DNA of 64,000 nucleotides. Source: Pseudopithomyces maydicus. Lineage: Eukaryota > Ascomycota > Dothideomycetes > Pleosporales > Didymosphaeriaceae. Location of the stretch: assembly GCA_026873275.1 (NCBI GenBank), contig JANTUC010000016.1, positions 1,116,001 through 1,180,000 of the forward strand, written 5' to 3'. Under the pieces are notes generated by a model. That model was not told where the DNA came from and searched no databases. It saw only the letters and a program-made list of their open reading frames with translations. Of the stretch, positions 22,948 through 34,584 are shown in pieces. The position numbers were made by a program, and so were the translations under genes. Position 1 is the stretch's first letter; every line of letters starts with the position of its first letter.

Positions 22948-24204
22948 TTTTTTCTTGTGCGGCGTGTGAGGGTGCGCGAGACGATGCGATATTATATGGG
23001 ACGGACGGCGGATCAAGATTCCAACGAAAAAGAACAAAAGAGAGGGAACGGGGGAGGGATGTCTCAGGCGGAATTAGGTTTTTGCGGTGCGCCTTTGGAG
23101 TTGAGGGGGAGACAAGAAAGGGACGGGCGAATGAGGGGGAGAAGGGCGAGGTGGGAGGTGAGGGTAGAGAAACTAGTCGGGTGGTGGGTGGGCATACCTT
23201 AAGAGCGCCGACGAGGGGGACGATCATAGGCCGGCTCCGCCGTGGCCACAGGGCCCGCCAGGGTATCATGCACACTGCCCCGTTTGGCTGCATTGCGCAT
23301 CCACCTAGCTTGTTTAATCGTGCATATATGGCGACGATGCAGCTGCAGGTCTAGTCGGATCCAAGCTGACCGACCGACACGGCGACGGCGTTGCTTGCGC
23401 CGTTGAAGCGCGTGGATAGGTGGAGCGTGTACGAGGGAATATTGCCATGTCCTCATGGCTGCCACGAACCCGCCTAGACTTGCAGGCGGAGATGAAACTG
23501 ATCGAGGAGGCGCTCCTTCGCGTGCGCGATAGAAGCAGCAAAAGCACTATTGAGACATGGCCGTCCATCTGTGCTCGTCCAGCGCCGTCCAGGGCAGCTG
23601 AGGGGAGCAGAGGCCGCGCCCACGGACGACCATGCATATTCCTCCAGGGTGGTCTGCTGCGCGTACGGGAAGCCAGCCAGCCTGCTATCTAGCCTACTCA
23701 CCTCGACGCCTAATGCGTGTGGGCCGAGCATGGTAGGTAGTTACAGTACGGTATTGTTGGGCTCGAGCAATGCCATGTCATGTTACCCCGAAGTTACACT
23801 GCAACCGTCTTCCCTCCCGGGATGCGGTTTTCTGGAAGGCTCTCAACATGGCCCAAAAGGAGACGACGGCGCAGCGGTCTTGTTGCCGCATGGAGCTTAC
23901 GCGGGCCATCAAGCCTGCCATGGAGTCTGGAGGATGGCGGGAGAGTTGGACGTCGGCTTGGTGCGATGACAGGACGACGTTGCTCGGCACTAAAAATGGG
24001 CAGGAAACAGTCAGCCCAATCACTTGGAGTAGCCGGGATGTAGCAGGGATGGAGGAAGCCTCCAAAAACCTTTCCCGTGGGGCCCTCATGTGATGGAGCG
24101 GGCTTTCAGACGCGGTCCAGAAGAATCAGCGTGCCGTCGCGAGTAGCTTGGGCGCGTGCTGAAGCAGAGAACGCGCTACCCTTCCCACCATCTCTGTCGA
24201 CCAC

Positions 24205-24235
<31 letters not shown>

Positions 24236-26415
24236 TGGTCGCCGCCTCACGCCTGCTCGACAACACGTGCATGCTGGGGGGGGACGTGGCACGGCAGGAT
24301 TGTGGTGCTGTGGCAGTGCGAGGCTGTGATGTGGCGGGCGAGGTCGATCATCCCTCGGGGTCGCCTTGGCCGACTCTTCGCCTGTCTCCGACGTCTAGCC
24401 CAAGACGGCCATCGTCTACATTCATTCTACCTAGGTACCTGGCCCATGGGTCCACTCAAGGCAATTCTGTAAGGCCCTCGTCTCGTCTACCAGACGGCCC
24501 TCCGTTAGCCTCGCCGCAATCGAGCATCCGCCTCGTCGCCTCGTCGAGCGAGCTGCATCCCAAGCTGCATCCCCAGTTGCTGCATCCCCAGGCCGTTTCA
24601 ACGTCTGTCTTCCCCTTGCCCCCCTCTCCGTGAGTGGAGAGAAGTATCCTCAACTGAGGCGCACCAAACAGAGCGATTGCGCAAGTTTCGCAGGAGCCCA
24701 ACCCCGGATCCGCCTATCGTTGGCCCTTAACAGCCGTATTATCGATAGCCATCCACGTACCCTCCGTTTCAAAATCTGCAAAGACGCCGCCAACACCTGC
24801 GAGTCGCGTCTGTCCAGCTGCGCCTCACAGGCGACTCGCTTCCGCGTCGGTTGTGGCGGGGCGTGGTGGATAGATAGATGTTCGTCACTCCTCGGCACTT
24901 CGCTTGCTTCACGAAATCAATTCCCCGGCCGACACGCACGGTTGATCGCGCATCGTGCGCATGAAAAGATGGGATCCTCTATACCGCACCGGGACCTTCG
25001 TCGGTGGCGTTCAGCTCGTCCGGGTTCACCGTGACACGGGATCCCGCTGTCAGGTGCGAGGTGATCCGGCTAGTTGCGGCGGCCACTGCCAACTTGCACC
25101 CCTTCTGCCATTTTCCTGTTCTGCCATGTCATCTGCATGCATCGATGCGCATACTGCCCGACTGTTGGCAGCGAACACTGACGTTTGCTCACGTTTCAGA
25201 GTTTGCTGATGGGAGTCATGCTTGCATGCGCTTCAACGTGTTCTACCGTGACTCATCCATCACCAAACCGCAAGCTCCAGCGGCCTGTGGAGCCTGCAAG
25301 CAAAAAAAAAAAGCCCAACCGTCTCAGGTGAGCCGTCTGGTTTTTCCTTCGCATCTGCTCGTCCTGCATGTCTTGTCCAGGTCCGCATCCGCATGTTTTC
25401 CAGTATGATTTCCGTCCCAAACCTGCCCAATGCGATCATCATCCGAAAGCCTCGGATCAGCTCTAGAAGGAATGATCACGAGTCCATACACACGCACGCA
25501 CTCCGACGCCCGTGACATCGCTTCGCACATTGCCCATGCCTGTAACCAAGTCGGTATTACAGTGCCCTTCGGATAAGGGAATCTGGGGAAGTGGCACGGG
25601 CTCGCAAAAGTCGCGCAGATCCTACTTGCCATTGCCGCCCAACATCGCCATCCTCCTCGCGTGTCATCAAGTCGGTGAGCCTTCACCTGCATGAGGCTCG
25701 GTCGGGGTGCGAGAAAGTTTTGTCGCATCAGGTGTTTTGTCACGGGGTGGTTGTCGGCGATTGTGTTCTTTTCTCTGCCATCTGGCTGGATCGGGGGGTC
25801 CGATAGAGTTTCCCATCACGGTGCCGCTGGGGAAGTGTAGGCCAACGACGGCGCTGAAAGTGTTACATGTTTCCTAGGTTATACTTCACGTCGATGCCAG
25901 TAAGCGCTGGTGGCATGATTGAATGGATATCGAGACGTTGTGGTATGTCGAGCATGTACGTCCTCAGGTCTAGTCGCTTCAGATGTGAAGACGCCACCAT
26001 CTCATCTCCACACAAATTTGGTTTACACAAAAGTGAAAATCACGCAATTCATCCATATTTCCCGAATACCTTGTACCAAAGAGAACCTTGTCTACCTTAT
26101 TAATAAAACGGTACTGCTATGCCGCCATGGACGCTTCTGTGGAGCTGAACAGAGACCTATCAGACTCGCTTACTATTTATATATACATACTTTGATAGAC
26201 ATGTTCTATGTGTTACCTATTACTTGTTTTGTAGACGTCTACAATTGATACGCCGCAAATCCAACCATGACTTTTTCAACCAATCTTTCCGTTCAGGTTG
26301 TAAAGACTTGACCTGATCACATCGACCGCAGCTATATAGCAAATCAAACAAAAAATCCAGCGGCTACAACCCTTCTCCATGTAGTTCTGCCAACTCTACA
26401 TTCCCCCACACCCCC
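22948..26415. other. Gene-poor region, about 3.5 kb
   Basis: Many short ORFs are present, none with recognisable domains or coherent intron-joined extension. It contains a GAT/ATG trinucleotide run of about ten units at 24207–24235 and an A11 tract near 25302. Composition shifts from GC-rich (23–25 kb) to AT-rich (after 25.9 kb). Nothing can be supported as a gene. Confidence 0.55.
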
Positions 26416-27962
26416 TCAATCAAAAAAGAAAGTCCCCATCATAGCATACCTCGCCCAATGCATCCTCTCCCGCTCCTCCTCCATCCCCCTCCTCACCCTA
26501 TCCCCATCCCCCCAGCACCCTCTTCCCCAGCCTCACCTCCACCCCCTTCCCACCCAGCCTCCCCCATCGGCACATTCCCCGTCGAGCAAATCCTAAACTG
26601 CGGATTCACCAGCCCAACCACCACCCACCTATGATGCCCCCCCCCCCCCCCTTCTTCAGATCCACCAGTCCAAACCCCTCCCTCCGCGTCTCCATCCCAT
26701 TCGAAAACCCCACCATCCCCCTCCCTCAGCACCACCCCCCAAGTTCCTGAACCAGGAGCGCAAAATCCCGATCATCACTATACACACATCTGCCGGGCAT
26801 CGAACCCCAAAACCTCGCACACGGCGTCCGTCTATCTGACCGCGCTTCCCCTCCTCGCACGCTGGATTCTTACATATAAACGCGCTGTATGTGACAAGTG
26901 CCGGGCGCCTGGTGGAGACATAATGCAGTCCGCAGCGGAAATATATATATATATATATACATATGTATACATACCGTGGTGCTATGTGTTTCTCCTGGCG
27001 GAAGGAGAGCGTGCTCTCGGTGACTTTGTGCGTCGAGGAGGTGGAGATGCCGAGGGCGAGTACATGTGTATGTGTTTGTTCGTTTTTCGGGGCTTGGCCT
27101 TGGATAGTGCAGAAGGAGCACGGGTAGGACGGGGATTGGGGCGTGAGCTCGATGCCTGCGATTTTGATGACGACTTGGAGGCCGGGTTTTTGGAAGGTGG
27201 TTTGCAGGTTGATGGGGTAGGGGTGGTGGGTGGTGGTGTAGTAGGTATGCTAGGGTGATGGGGCGGGAGGCGAGCATGTTGATGGCGGGTTTTCCGTTGT
27301 GGGTGTGGAGGCCGGATTTCCACTCTTCGTAGGTGAAGGCGGTGCCGGGTTTGGTGTGCGTGCAGTATAGCATGCGCTTTAGCTTTGCGCGGAGAAGTCT
27401 GTGGGTGTTGGTCTGCCAGGTTTCTGGGAGGATCGTGGGTTGATGTGATCCCGGGTCAGTCTGGACTAGATAGGAGCTTGCTCTTTGCCAGAGCTCCGCC
27501 TTGGGTTAGGACACGAGTTTTTTCGTATACTAGTGGGTATCGCGACGGATCAATGTATGCGTGTAGACATCCAGTACTTGTTTCAAGACCGGTATCCTGG
27601 TGGAATGGCTCCATCCAGGCCTGCGATGCTGCTGATAATTCTTGGAGCTCAGCTCGGTCAGACTTGCACACGCACGAGCCTGTATCTAGTACACCAGTAC
27701 ACGAATACATCCATCGTGTTCATACAGTTTTACCTTATCTTTCAGTTCCACCACGCACCCATTCCAAGTCTTTTCACTGAGAAGTGGCGACGAGAGAATG
27801 AGCTCGTTGTACCATTGCCACACAGTCTCAGGGTCAATGAAATCCTTGTGTTAATTTGGTTTATCGGTCAGGATATTGATGGCATGGGTTACTGTGAATT
27901 CTTGGAGTGTTATTGCTGGTACTTGCTTCCATTCTTCAAATCCATGTGCGAAGCGTTGTGAT
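26416..27962 (-). pseudogene. DUF4246-family pseudogene
   Basis: Reading the minus strand in changing frames recovers the family in order. FEEWKQVPAITLQEF and HAINILTDKPN lie near 27930–27860, DPETVWQWYNELIL near 27820, VLDTGSCVCKSD near 27680 and IDPSRYPLVYEKTRVL near 27530. LQVVIKIAGIELTP and KVTESTLSFRQEKH follow near 27170–27000, then VCEVLGFDARQMC near 26820 and, near the end, VVVGLVNPQFRICSTGNVP, with a final stop at 26416–26418. Damage includes an in-frame TAA at 27851–27853 where a tryptophan is usual, an 8-bp near-duplication at 27688–27703 (AGTACACC/AGTACACG on the plus strand) that shifts frame, and another shift near 27240. It also has a short six-C run at 26735–26740 and a 15-base C run at 26637–26651. 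The family is a fungal group of unknown function, possibly oxygenase-related. Introns were not fully resolved. Confidence 0.7.
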
Positions 27963-29292
27963 CAGCAAACACCAATGCCTTTGAGACTCCGAATTGACCA
28001 CATTTGCGGTGAAGGACTTGCAAAGTTGACCTAGGAATTGTCGAATTCCCACTCAGAACCTTCATTAAAATTGTGCCTCTCAGACTAACATGTTTCAAGT
28101 TCCACAAATGGGAAGAGACTAACGAATATCTGCGTGAACAGATGAATATTGGACAGAGTATAGGATCGTCTGTCGAGGCACGTTCAACGAGCGGTACTTG
28201 GGTATACCAAATCATGATGTGGCAGTCTTGTACCAATAAGTATGATGGGTTCTAGAGTGCCGCTTCACCAGTAGAACACAAGATGAGGGATAGCAGATAT
28301 GCAAATTGAAGTTTAAAGAATGAAATATAATACACTTACGATGATCATTACGGTCTTTGGCGTAGGTTAAAATTGAACCCAAGAGTGAGTCCTGTGCAAT
28401 ATGCGATATCGAGCAGAATTTCCCTATTGCAGCGTTCGAGACTGCGTAAGATAAGAGGCCTTGCAACACTCGCCTGGTAGGTAGAGAGGGTTTCCGGGGA
28501 TAACGAAGACGTGTATATTAGACCACTAGAAACGGATGCTATAATTAAATATTGTTGGTGGAGAGTCGAGACAGACAATGATGCAACGCTGCACTGCTCC
28601 CTACGAATCGCTCCGTATTGCCGGATGTTCCGTCGCTCAGCCGTTGAAGCTCGGCAATTTGACCTCTTAGGGCCAGCATGCAACTGCCGACCAGCTGCTA
28701 ACGCAACAACCAACTCCTATCGCTCGTACTCAGCTTAGCCGCCCAGTCGGCAGTTCAATGTCGTTCAGACCACCTATTCGCGAATGACCAACTGTGGCAC
28801 CCAGCCGAGTCAGCGCCGATGCACCATGTTGGGCACATTCACCCCACGGAGGGGAGGGCATCAAGCAAAACCTGGGCGGCGTCAGACGGGAAGCAAGGGA
28901 CCAGCGCCATGTAGATGAAGAGATCGAGATGAACAGTCCAGCTCGAATCGTCACATGGGAAACGCGATGGCAAAGGAGCACGGCGGAGGATGGCAAAGTG
29001 GACCCCGCCCCCGCGTTTCCCAGTGGTTCGTGAGCCAAGTCGCCCCAGACACTGGTGGAGTTTATCGCCGCCAACCCATCCTGATACTGCACTACTGGGA
29101 CCTTCTCAACTGCCGACTCGCATCGTCACGGCGCTCAGGAGTCCCGTGCGATCGAGAGGCGTAATGTTCTCACGGCAATCAGGGCTGCACGGCACGGCTG
29201 CTGCGCCCTCATATAATCAGCCAAATATGAAAGCTAAATAAATCTCCCCTCTGTGTGTCCCTCTACTTTGCTTCAATTCAACATTAGCCACA
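27963..29292. other. Intergenic with possible coding relic; P450 promoter at right end
   Basis: Minus-strand frames at 27910–28236 (LWNLKHVSLRGTILMKVLSG) and 28348–28713 (ARPLILRSLERCNREILLDIAYCTGLTL) have the feel of leucine-rich F-box proteins, but they lack start, F-box and continuity, so I treat them as a relic at best. The right end should carry the P450 promoter; a TATA-like ATATAATC lies near 29212, about 80 bp before the P450 start codon. Confidence 0.4.
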
Positions 29293-31018
29293 ATGCTGCT
29301 CAACGGAGTGTTGCCGCTGCTGCTACAGTACTGGCCCGTCGTCCTGGCCTCGCTCACGCTTGGCTGGCTGCTCAGCAATAAATTTTGGAAGGGCCTGAAC
29401 CGGTATCCGGGACACTGGTTGGCGGGTTACACGAATTGGTGGAGGCTTTGGGATGTGTGGGGGAGACACCACCACTGGAATCTCATCCGGCTGCATCGCG
29501 AGCATGGAGATGTGGTGAGATTGGGTCCCAATGTCTTGTCGTTTGCGGACCCGAAGGCCATCAAGATCATCTATGGCCTGAACAAGGGCATGGTCAAGGT
29601 ATGGTCCCATCTTGGGTGGTTTGCTATTAATTCTAACATTGTCATGTGCAGTCCGATTTCTACCCTGTCCAGAATGCGGTCTCAAAAGGCCGTCGTCTCC
29701 AGTCCTTGTTTTCTACGGTTGACGAAGACTACCATGCGAGATATCGTCGCTGTGTTAACAACGCTTTCGCGATGAGTTCGCTTGTCAACTACGAGCCGCT
29801 GGTCAGCTCTACTGTTGGCGTATTTCTTGACAAGACGCAAGAGCTATATGCGAACACTGGAAGTACCTGCAACTTCAGCCAATGGTTGCAGTACTTCGCC
29901 TTTGATGTCATTGGCGATCTGACCTGGAGCAAGCGGTTGGGATTTGTCGAAGAGAACAGGGATGTAGATGGTATCATCGCCTTCTTGCAGCACTTCCTAA
30001 GCTATGCAGGGCCCGTAAGTCAGGTTCTTGCGCCTCAAATAACCATGCTAATAGTGCGGTAGATCGGCCAAATGCCCATTCTCGACCTTTTCCTGGAAAA
30101 GAACCCAATCTCCCTCTTCTTCCAGCGCATCGGTCTCAGCAAAACCGTCTTCCCTGTTACCCTCTTCGCGCAAACTCGCTCCAACGAACGCTTCAGCCAG
30201 ATCCAGAAGATCAAGAAGTATGGCCTCGAAGACGAATCTAATCCACGGGGTGTGGATCTCCTCTCCAAGTTTGCTCAAGCCGCCCACGACCACCCCGAGT
30301 TCATGGATGACACGCGCATCCTCTCATCGTGCACCTCCATGGTCTTTGCCGGCTCCGAAACAACCGCCATCTCACTCTCCAGCGTCTTCTACTTTCTTCT
30401 CAAGCATCCCGTCGTCTACTCAAAGCTGATGCAAGAACTCGATGCCGCTGTCGCCGACGGCACTGTCGAGGCCCGCGCCGATAAGACCGTCTCGTGGGCT
30501 GAATCGCAGAAGCTGCCATATCTTGACGCCGTCATCCAGGAATCGTTCCGCATGCATCCTGCTGCCGGGCTGATCCTCGAGCGCATCGTGCCGCCGCAGG
30601 GCATGGATATCTTGGGTGAATTCATTCCCGGCGGCACTATCGTCGGGTGCAATCCGTGGGTGCTGCACCGACGGGCGGAAATCTTCGGCTCAGACATCGA
30701 CACGTTCAGGCCGGAGAGATGGATCGAGGCGCCGCCGCACAAGCTCAAGGAGATGAAGGCTACCATGTTCCAGTTTGGTGCCGGGGCGAGGACCTGCATT
30801 GGGAAGAACGTGAGTCTGTTGGAGGTGTACAAGTTGGTGCCGAGCTTTTTGCGGAGATTCGAGGTACGTTGTGCATGCTAATATGTGGCGATGATGAAGC
30901 TAACGTGGTGCAGATCGAGCTTGAGAGGCCACATGCGGAGTGGAAGACGCATAATGCGTGGTTCGTCAGGCAGATGGACTTCAATACACGGTTCAGGCCA
31001 AGGGTGAATGCTCCATGA
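29293..31018 (+). CDS. Cytochrome P450 monooxygenase, pisatin-demethylase-like
   Basis: Four exons, 29293–29598, 29652–30014, 30063–30863 and 30914–31018, give 524 residues; introns are 48–53 nt and all in phase 0. An N-terminal membrane anchor (LLPLL…LTLGWLL) places it in the ER. The I-helix oxygen-binding motif AGSETT is at residues 319–324, the ExxR pair at E383/R386, the FRPERW segment follows, and the heme-binding loop FGAGARTCIG has the thiolate ligand at C468. The sequence around the N-terminal KFWKGLNRYPGHWLAGYTNWWRL is typical of the fungal clan that includes pisatin demethylase and benzoate hydroxylase-like enzymes. The substrate is unknown. It ends 135 bp from the converging ferric reductase gene; no other biosynthetic genes are adjacent, so a metabolite cluster is not supported. 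Confidence 0.93.
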
Positions 31019-31153
31019 AAGCTGATAGCATTTGATTCCACGTCGGCAATTTAGCGTTTCATAATCTATACGTATGCATCGGAACACAATATTTGGAAGG
31101 ATTGTTATACGATAAATGGATAGATCTCAGTTATTCTTTTAACTCAGATTATG

Positions 31154-33148
31154 CTACCCCATTCGATCATCCCATACGCACTCGACATCGCCTCTAGCAT
31201 TGCCTCTCCAAACTTCCCCAGGGGCATTGTGTGAGGCAACAGCGGCACGAAGCTGCGATCCTAATTCTGGCGGTCCAGATCCAACCACTTGCGTCCTTCC
31301 CCGTTCCACCGTATGCTCCATAAACGAAGTGACCAGGTTGGACACGTCCGGCCGCCCATTGTTCAGATACGTGATACTGAACCCCGGACACTCGCGTACC
31401 AATTCTTCAAAGTCCATCTCCGACTCCGTCACCTCAGAGGGCGATTCATCCCCCGCATACTCCTTCTTATCGAAGTGCTCCACGACATGACCCTGCCGCC
31501 CGGTATCCGGCCTCGTAACGAAAATCCGCATGCGAAACCGTTTCCCCATCCTCTGCGACGCCCGCCCAAGCTGCTCCTTGAGATACGCAAGCTCCGGCTC
31601 CACCCACGCCAGATTATCCACATGCCTCACCGTCCACACGAGCTCGATGTTGCTCGCCGCAGACTCTCCCCTCAGTGCATCCAGAATCACCGGAATCGCA
31701 TACGTGATGCCTGTTCCCCCCGTCACAGCAAGCACGTTCTCAACCCCACGATCCGCAATCGAGCCCCCGTATGCCCCTTGCAGAACCACGGGCGTCGTCG
31801 CTGCCGAAATGGGATACCTCCCCGCGGCATCCTCTGCGAGCTTCGCTAGTCTCCGCGTCTCCCCCGCGCACGCACGGATGATGTACGTATGCCGTTGGAC
31901 CCCAGCGTCTCTATCCGGGCTCGAAAGCGGCGTGAACGGATGCGCCTGCCAGACGTTAAGCGCCGGGAACGTGAGGTAAAAGTGCTGGCCAATGTTCCAC
32001 CCCGAGTGCCGCACCTCGAACGTCATGCGCACGATGGTACCCGAGGGATCTTTGAACGTTTCCAGCATCGCGGGCACGGAGCGGAATCCGAATCCCGAGC
32101 GTGCGTCTTTGTATCCGCAGTGGAGAAGCAGGGTGCGGACGGTGCGGGCTACCAGGTCGAGTCCCATGATGGCGAGCGAGGCGAGCATCCAGCAGCGGAG
32201 CTGGCGCCAGTGGCCGTAGCAGGCACCGAGATACAAGCCGGCGACGAGGAGGTGGGATTTGCGGAAGAACTCGTAGCCGGTCCAGCGGATGACGGGGCGG
32301 AGGCTGAAGACGAAGAGGAAGGTGATGAAGGTTTGGGCGACGATGCCCCAGATCATGTACTCTTGCTTGATCCACGTGAGGTAGGTGGTGGGCTGGGGCT
32401 GGTAGAAGCGGCCTTCGACGATGGTCCAGATGATGGCGTGCACGAAGGATTGGACGAGGATGATGCGGCCGGTCCAGCGGTGGAGGAAGTTGAAGCTCTG
32501 GTAGGGGATGCCGGTTACGAGGCTGAGGATGGAGTCGCGGGTACAGAGGGCGATTGTCAGGGGGTGAGTGCGAAGGCGAAGGCGCCGAGACGGTCGGCAA
32601 AGCCGCCGATGCCGCTGCGGATGTTGTGGAGGTTTGTGCCTTTCACGGGGGTGATCCAGGTTTTGTAGGTGATACCTATGAATCTGAAGGGGTCAATAAG
32701 TGTGGTACGTACAGGATGGGTGAACTTACGAAAACACAATAAGATAGGCACAAAGAAGTGCCAATATCAACACTTGAAATTTTGTCGTATACTTGAAAAT
32801 TGCCCTGCACTCGGGCAGTAGGTAGCGCCGCGCAAATACAGCCACCGATCTTCTCACACGGGACAAGAAACCCTGCCTACCTCCCCTCGCCGACTCTTTC
32901 GAAGATCTTAACAGCCGCGTGAACATGGCCAGGAGCAGCATCACGCCCAAGACAGCCCACATGATGAACGTATACATCATCGACGTCTCATGAGCCCCAT
33001 ACACCGCATCCAAATACTCGCACGTCCCGACATCCTTCGTACAAGGCATCTGCCTCTGTGCATACCCCCAGTAGTTAATCGTATACAAAACGCCCTCCCC
33101 ATCCTGAATGTGACGCGCGGCCAGCGCAGCAGACGAATTGGAAACCAT
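31154..33148 (-). CDS. Ferric/cupric reductase transmembrane protein (FRE/NOX-type), one apparent single-base frame break
   Basis: Exon 1 is 33148–32730, exon 2 is 32683–31154, with a 46-nt intron. The conserved sequence changes frame at a GGGGG run (32560–32564). One added base gives a 649-residue protein reading FAFALTPLTIALCTRDSIL across the site. Heme ligands form the expected two HX13H pairs, H208/H222 (HRWTGRII…FVHAIIW) and H284/H298 (RKSHLLV…CYGHW). The FAD motif HPFTPLSS is at 388–395 and the NADPH motif GGTGITYAIP at 462–471. It would reduce extracellular Fe(III) or Cu(II) at the plasma membrane using cytosolic NADPH. No cleavable signal peptide is obvious from the chosen start; in-frame codons exist upstream. 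The break is probably an assembly error. Confidence 0.88.
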
Positions 33149-34584
33149 GGTAAGGATAGGACGCAGCGTGGCTGCAAGACGTTTCTCCAGAAACACCAAA
33201 TATATATATATATAAATATACACAATCCGAAAAGAGAGGAAGAAAGCTAAAACGAAGGTGTCAAGATCAAGCCATACATACAAGCTAACCAACCCTTGAC
33301 ATCACACTCCCTTCAATCCGCGCAAAACTCGCACATGAGAAGGTAAAAAAAAATTCCTCCGCATTTAAACAGCGCGAAATTGAGCCAAGTCTCGCGCTGG
33401 ACTCGTCCCATCGGTGGCATTCCTTTCATCCCCGGCGGGTGGGTGGGTGGGTGGATGTGCGATGGCGCTGTTTTGTGCTCCACCCCGACGTACGGGGCCG
33501 TTGCGCTGTGTGTGCTAGCGTGTTCCACCGGAAAGTTACCCGACGCTGTTCTTGGGACCTAAGGCAGTGGGATTTAGTTTTTCTCTGTCATTTTGCTCGG
33601 TGGAAGTAGGCGCAGCGATGCTGGTGAGCGGGAGGATGCGGTGAGATGGGAGGTGGAGTAGGTGTGGAGATGCCGCCGTCAATTTGAAACGCGCGACTCC
33701 GATGGCGTGCCGGCTTGCCTTGTCTTGTGCGATGTGTCGTTCGGGTTGTAAGATTGTATGGACATGGCGATGGGTCGACGGGGCACGTGTATCACTGTCT
33801 TGTTGTTCCGATAGCAAAGGGAATGCCTACCATGCAAGTGAAACTAGTGAACGTGGTTTCGGACCGCAGTATGCATTTCTAAATTCTTACCTCTGTCGTA
33901 TATGAGGATAATATAAAAACAACGTCGGATTTAATTTACCGTTAGATGAAGGAAAGAACAGGTATATTGCCAGAGAAAACGCTATTGTGGAATGAGGTGA
34001 CCAAGGAATCGTGTATTCTTGGGTATAATTAAAAAGTCTTAGTAACAACCGTGTGTTCCGCCTCATGCCGCGAGCGGGAAGGATAGACGGCATTAGATCT
34101 CAATTGACTAAGAAGCGAGAGATATATGCTGACTAGTTTACTTGCAAAATATAATTAGATCCTACGTCATCGGTGTCTTGAATGATCAATTGAAGGGCGA
34201 CTTTGTAATTAGACCCCGTGCAGTAGATGTATCCTGCTCTAGTAAAAAACACAGTCTAAGTCAACTGACATATATTCTCTGTTGACGTGATGAAAAAGAA
34301 AGCAGACATACTATGCTGACTAAACGGATGAAAACGTAGGTGTTGGAAGAAAAGGTGTCCCTTCTCAACCAATTATGCCATGCCAATCATTCCCATCAAC
34401 ACAAGCAACATGCACAATTTCCTTCTCATCTTACTTTTACAATGTGACCACCCCACTCCCTACCAAGATCCCGCTCTCAACTGGCCCTCACGATTGCCAC
34501 ATCCACACATGAGGTAACCACAAACCATACGTTCAAGATAAAACTCAATTCAAAAATAGCACGAGCGATGCTCTACCCCCACAC
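33149..34584. other. Intergenic, AT-rich right half
   Basis: About 1.4 kb without a supported gene. A TA-rich tract (TATATATATATA) lies at 33194–33211, only about 50 bp upstream of the ferric reductase start codon. The part from 33.9 to 34.4 kb is AT-rich. Confidence 0.5.

Noticed and set aside
25261..25320. ACGACKQKKK, resembling the start of a Zn(II)2Cys6 cluster
   Set aside because: The following cysteines of the six-Cys motif are missing and the basic residues come from a poly-A tract.
26770..26830. GGTTCGATGCC on the minus strand, resembling a tRNA B box
   Set aside because: No acceptor, D or anticodon stem forms, and the segment translates as part of the DUF4246 relic (VLGFDARQMC).
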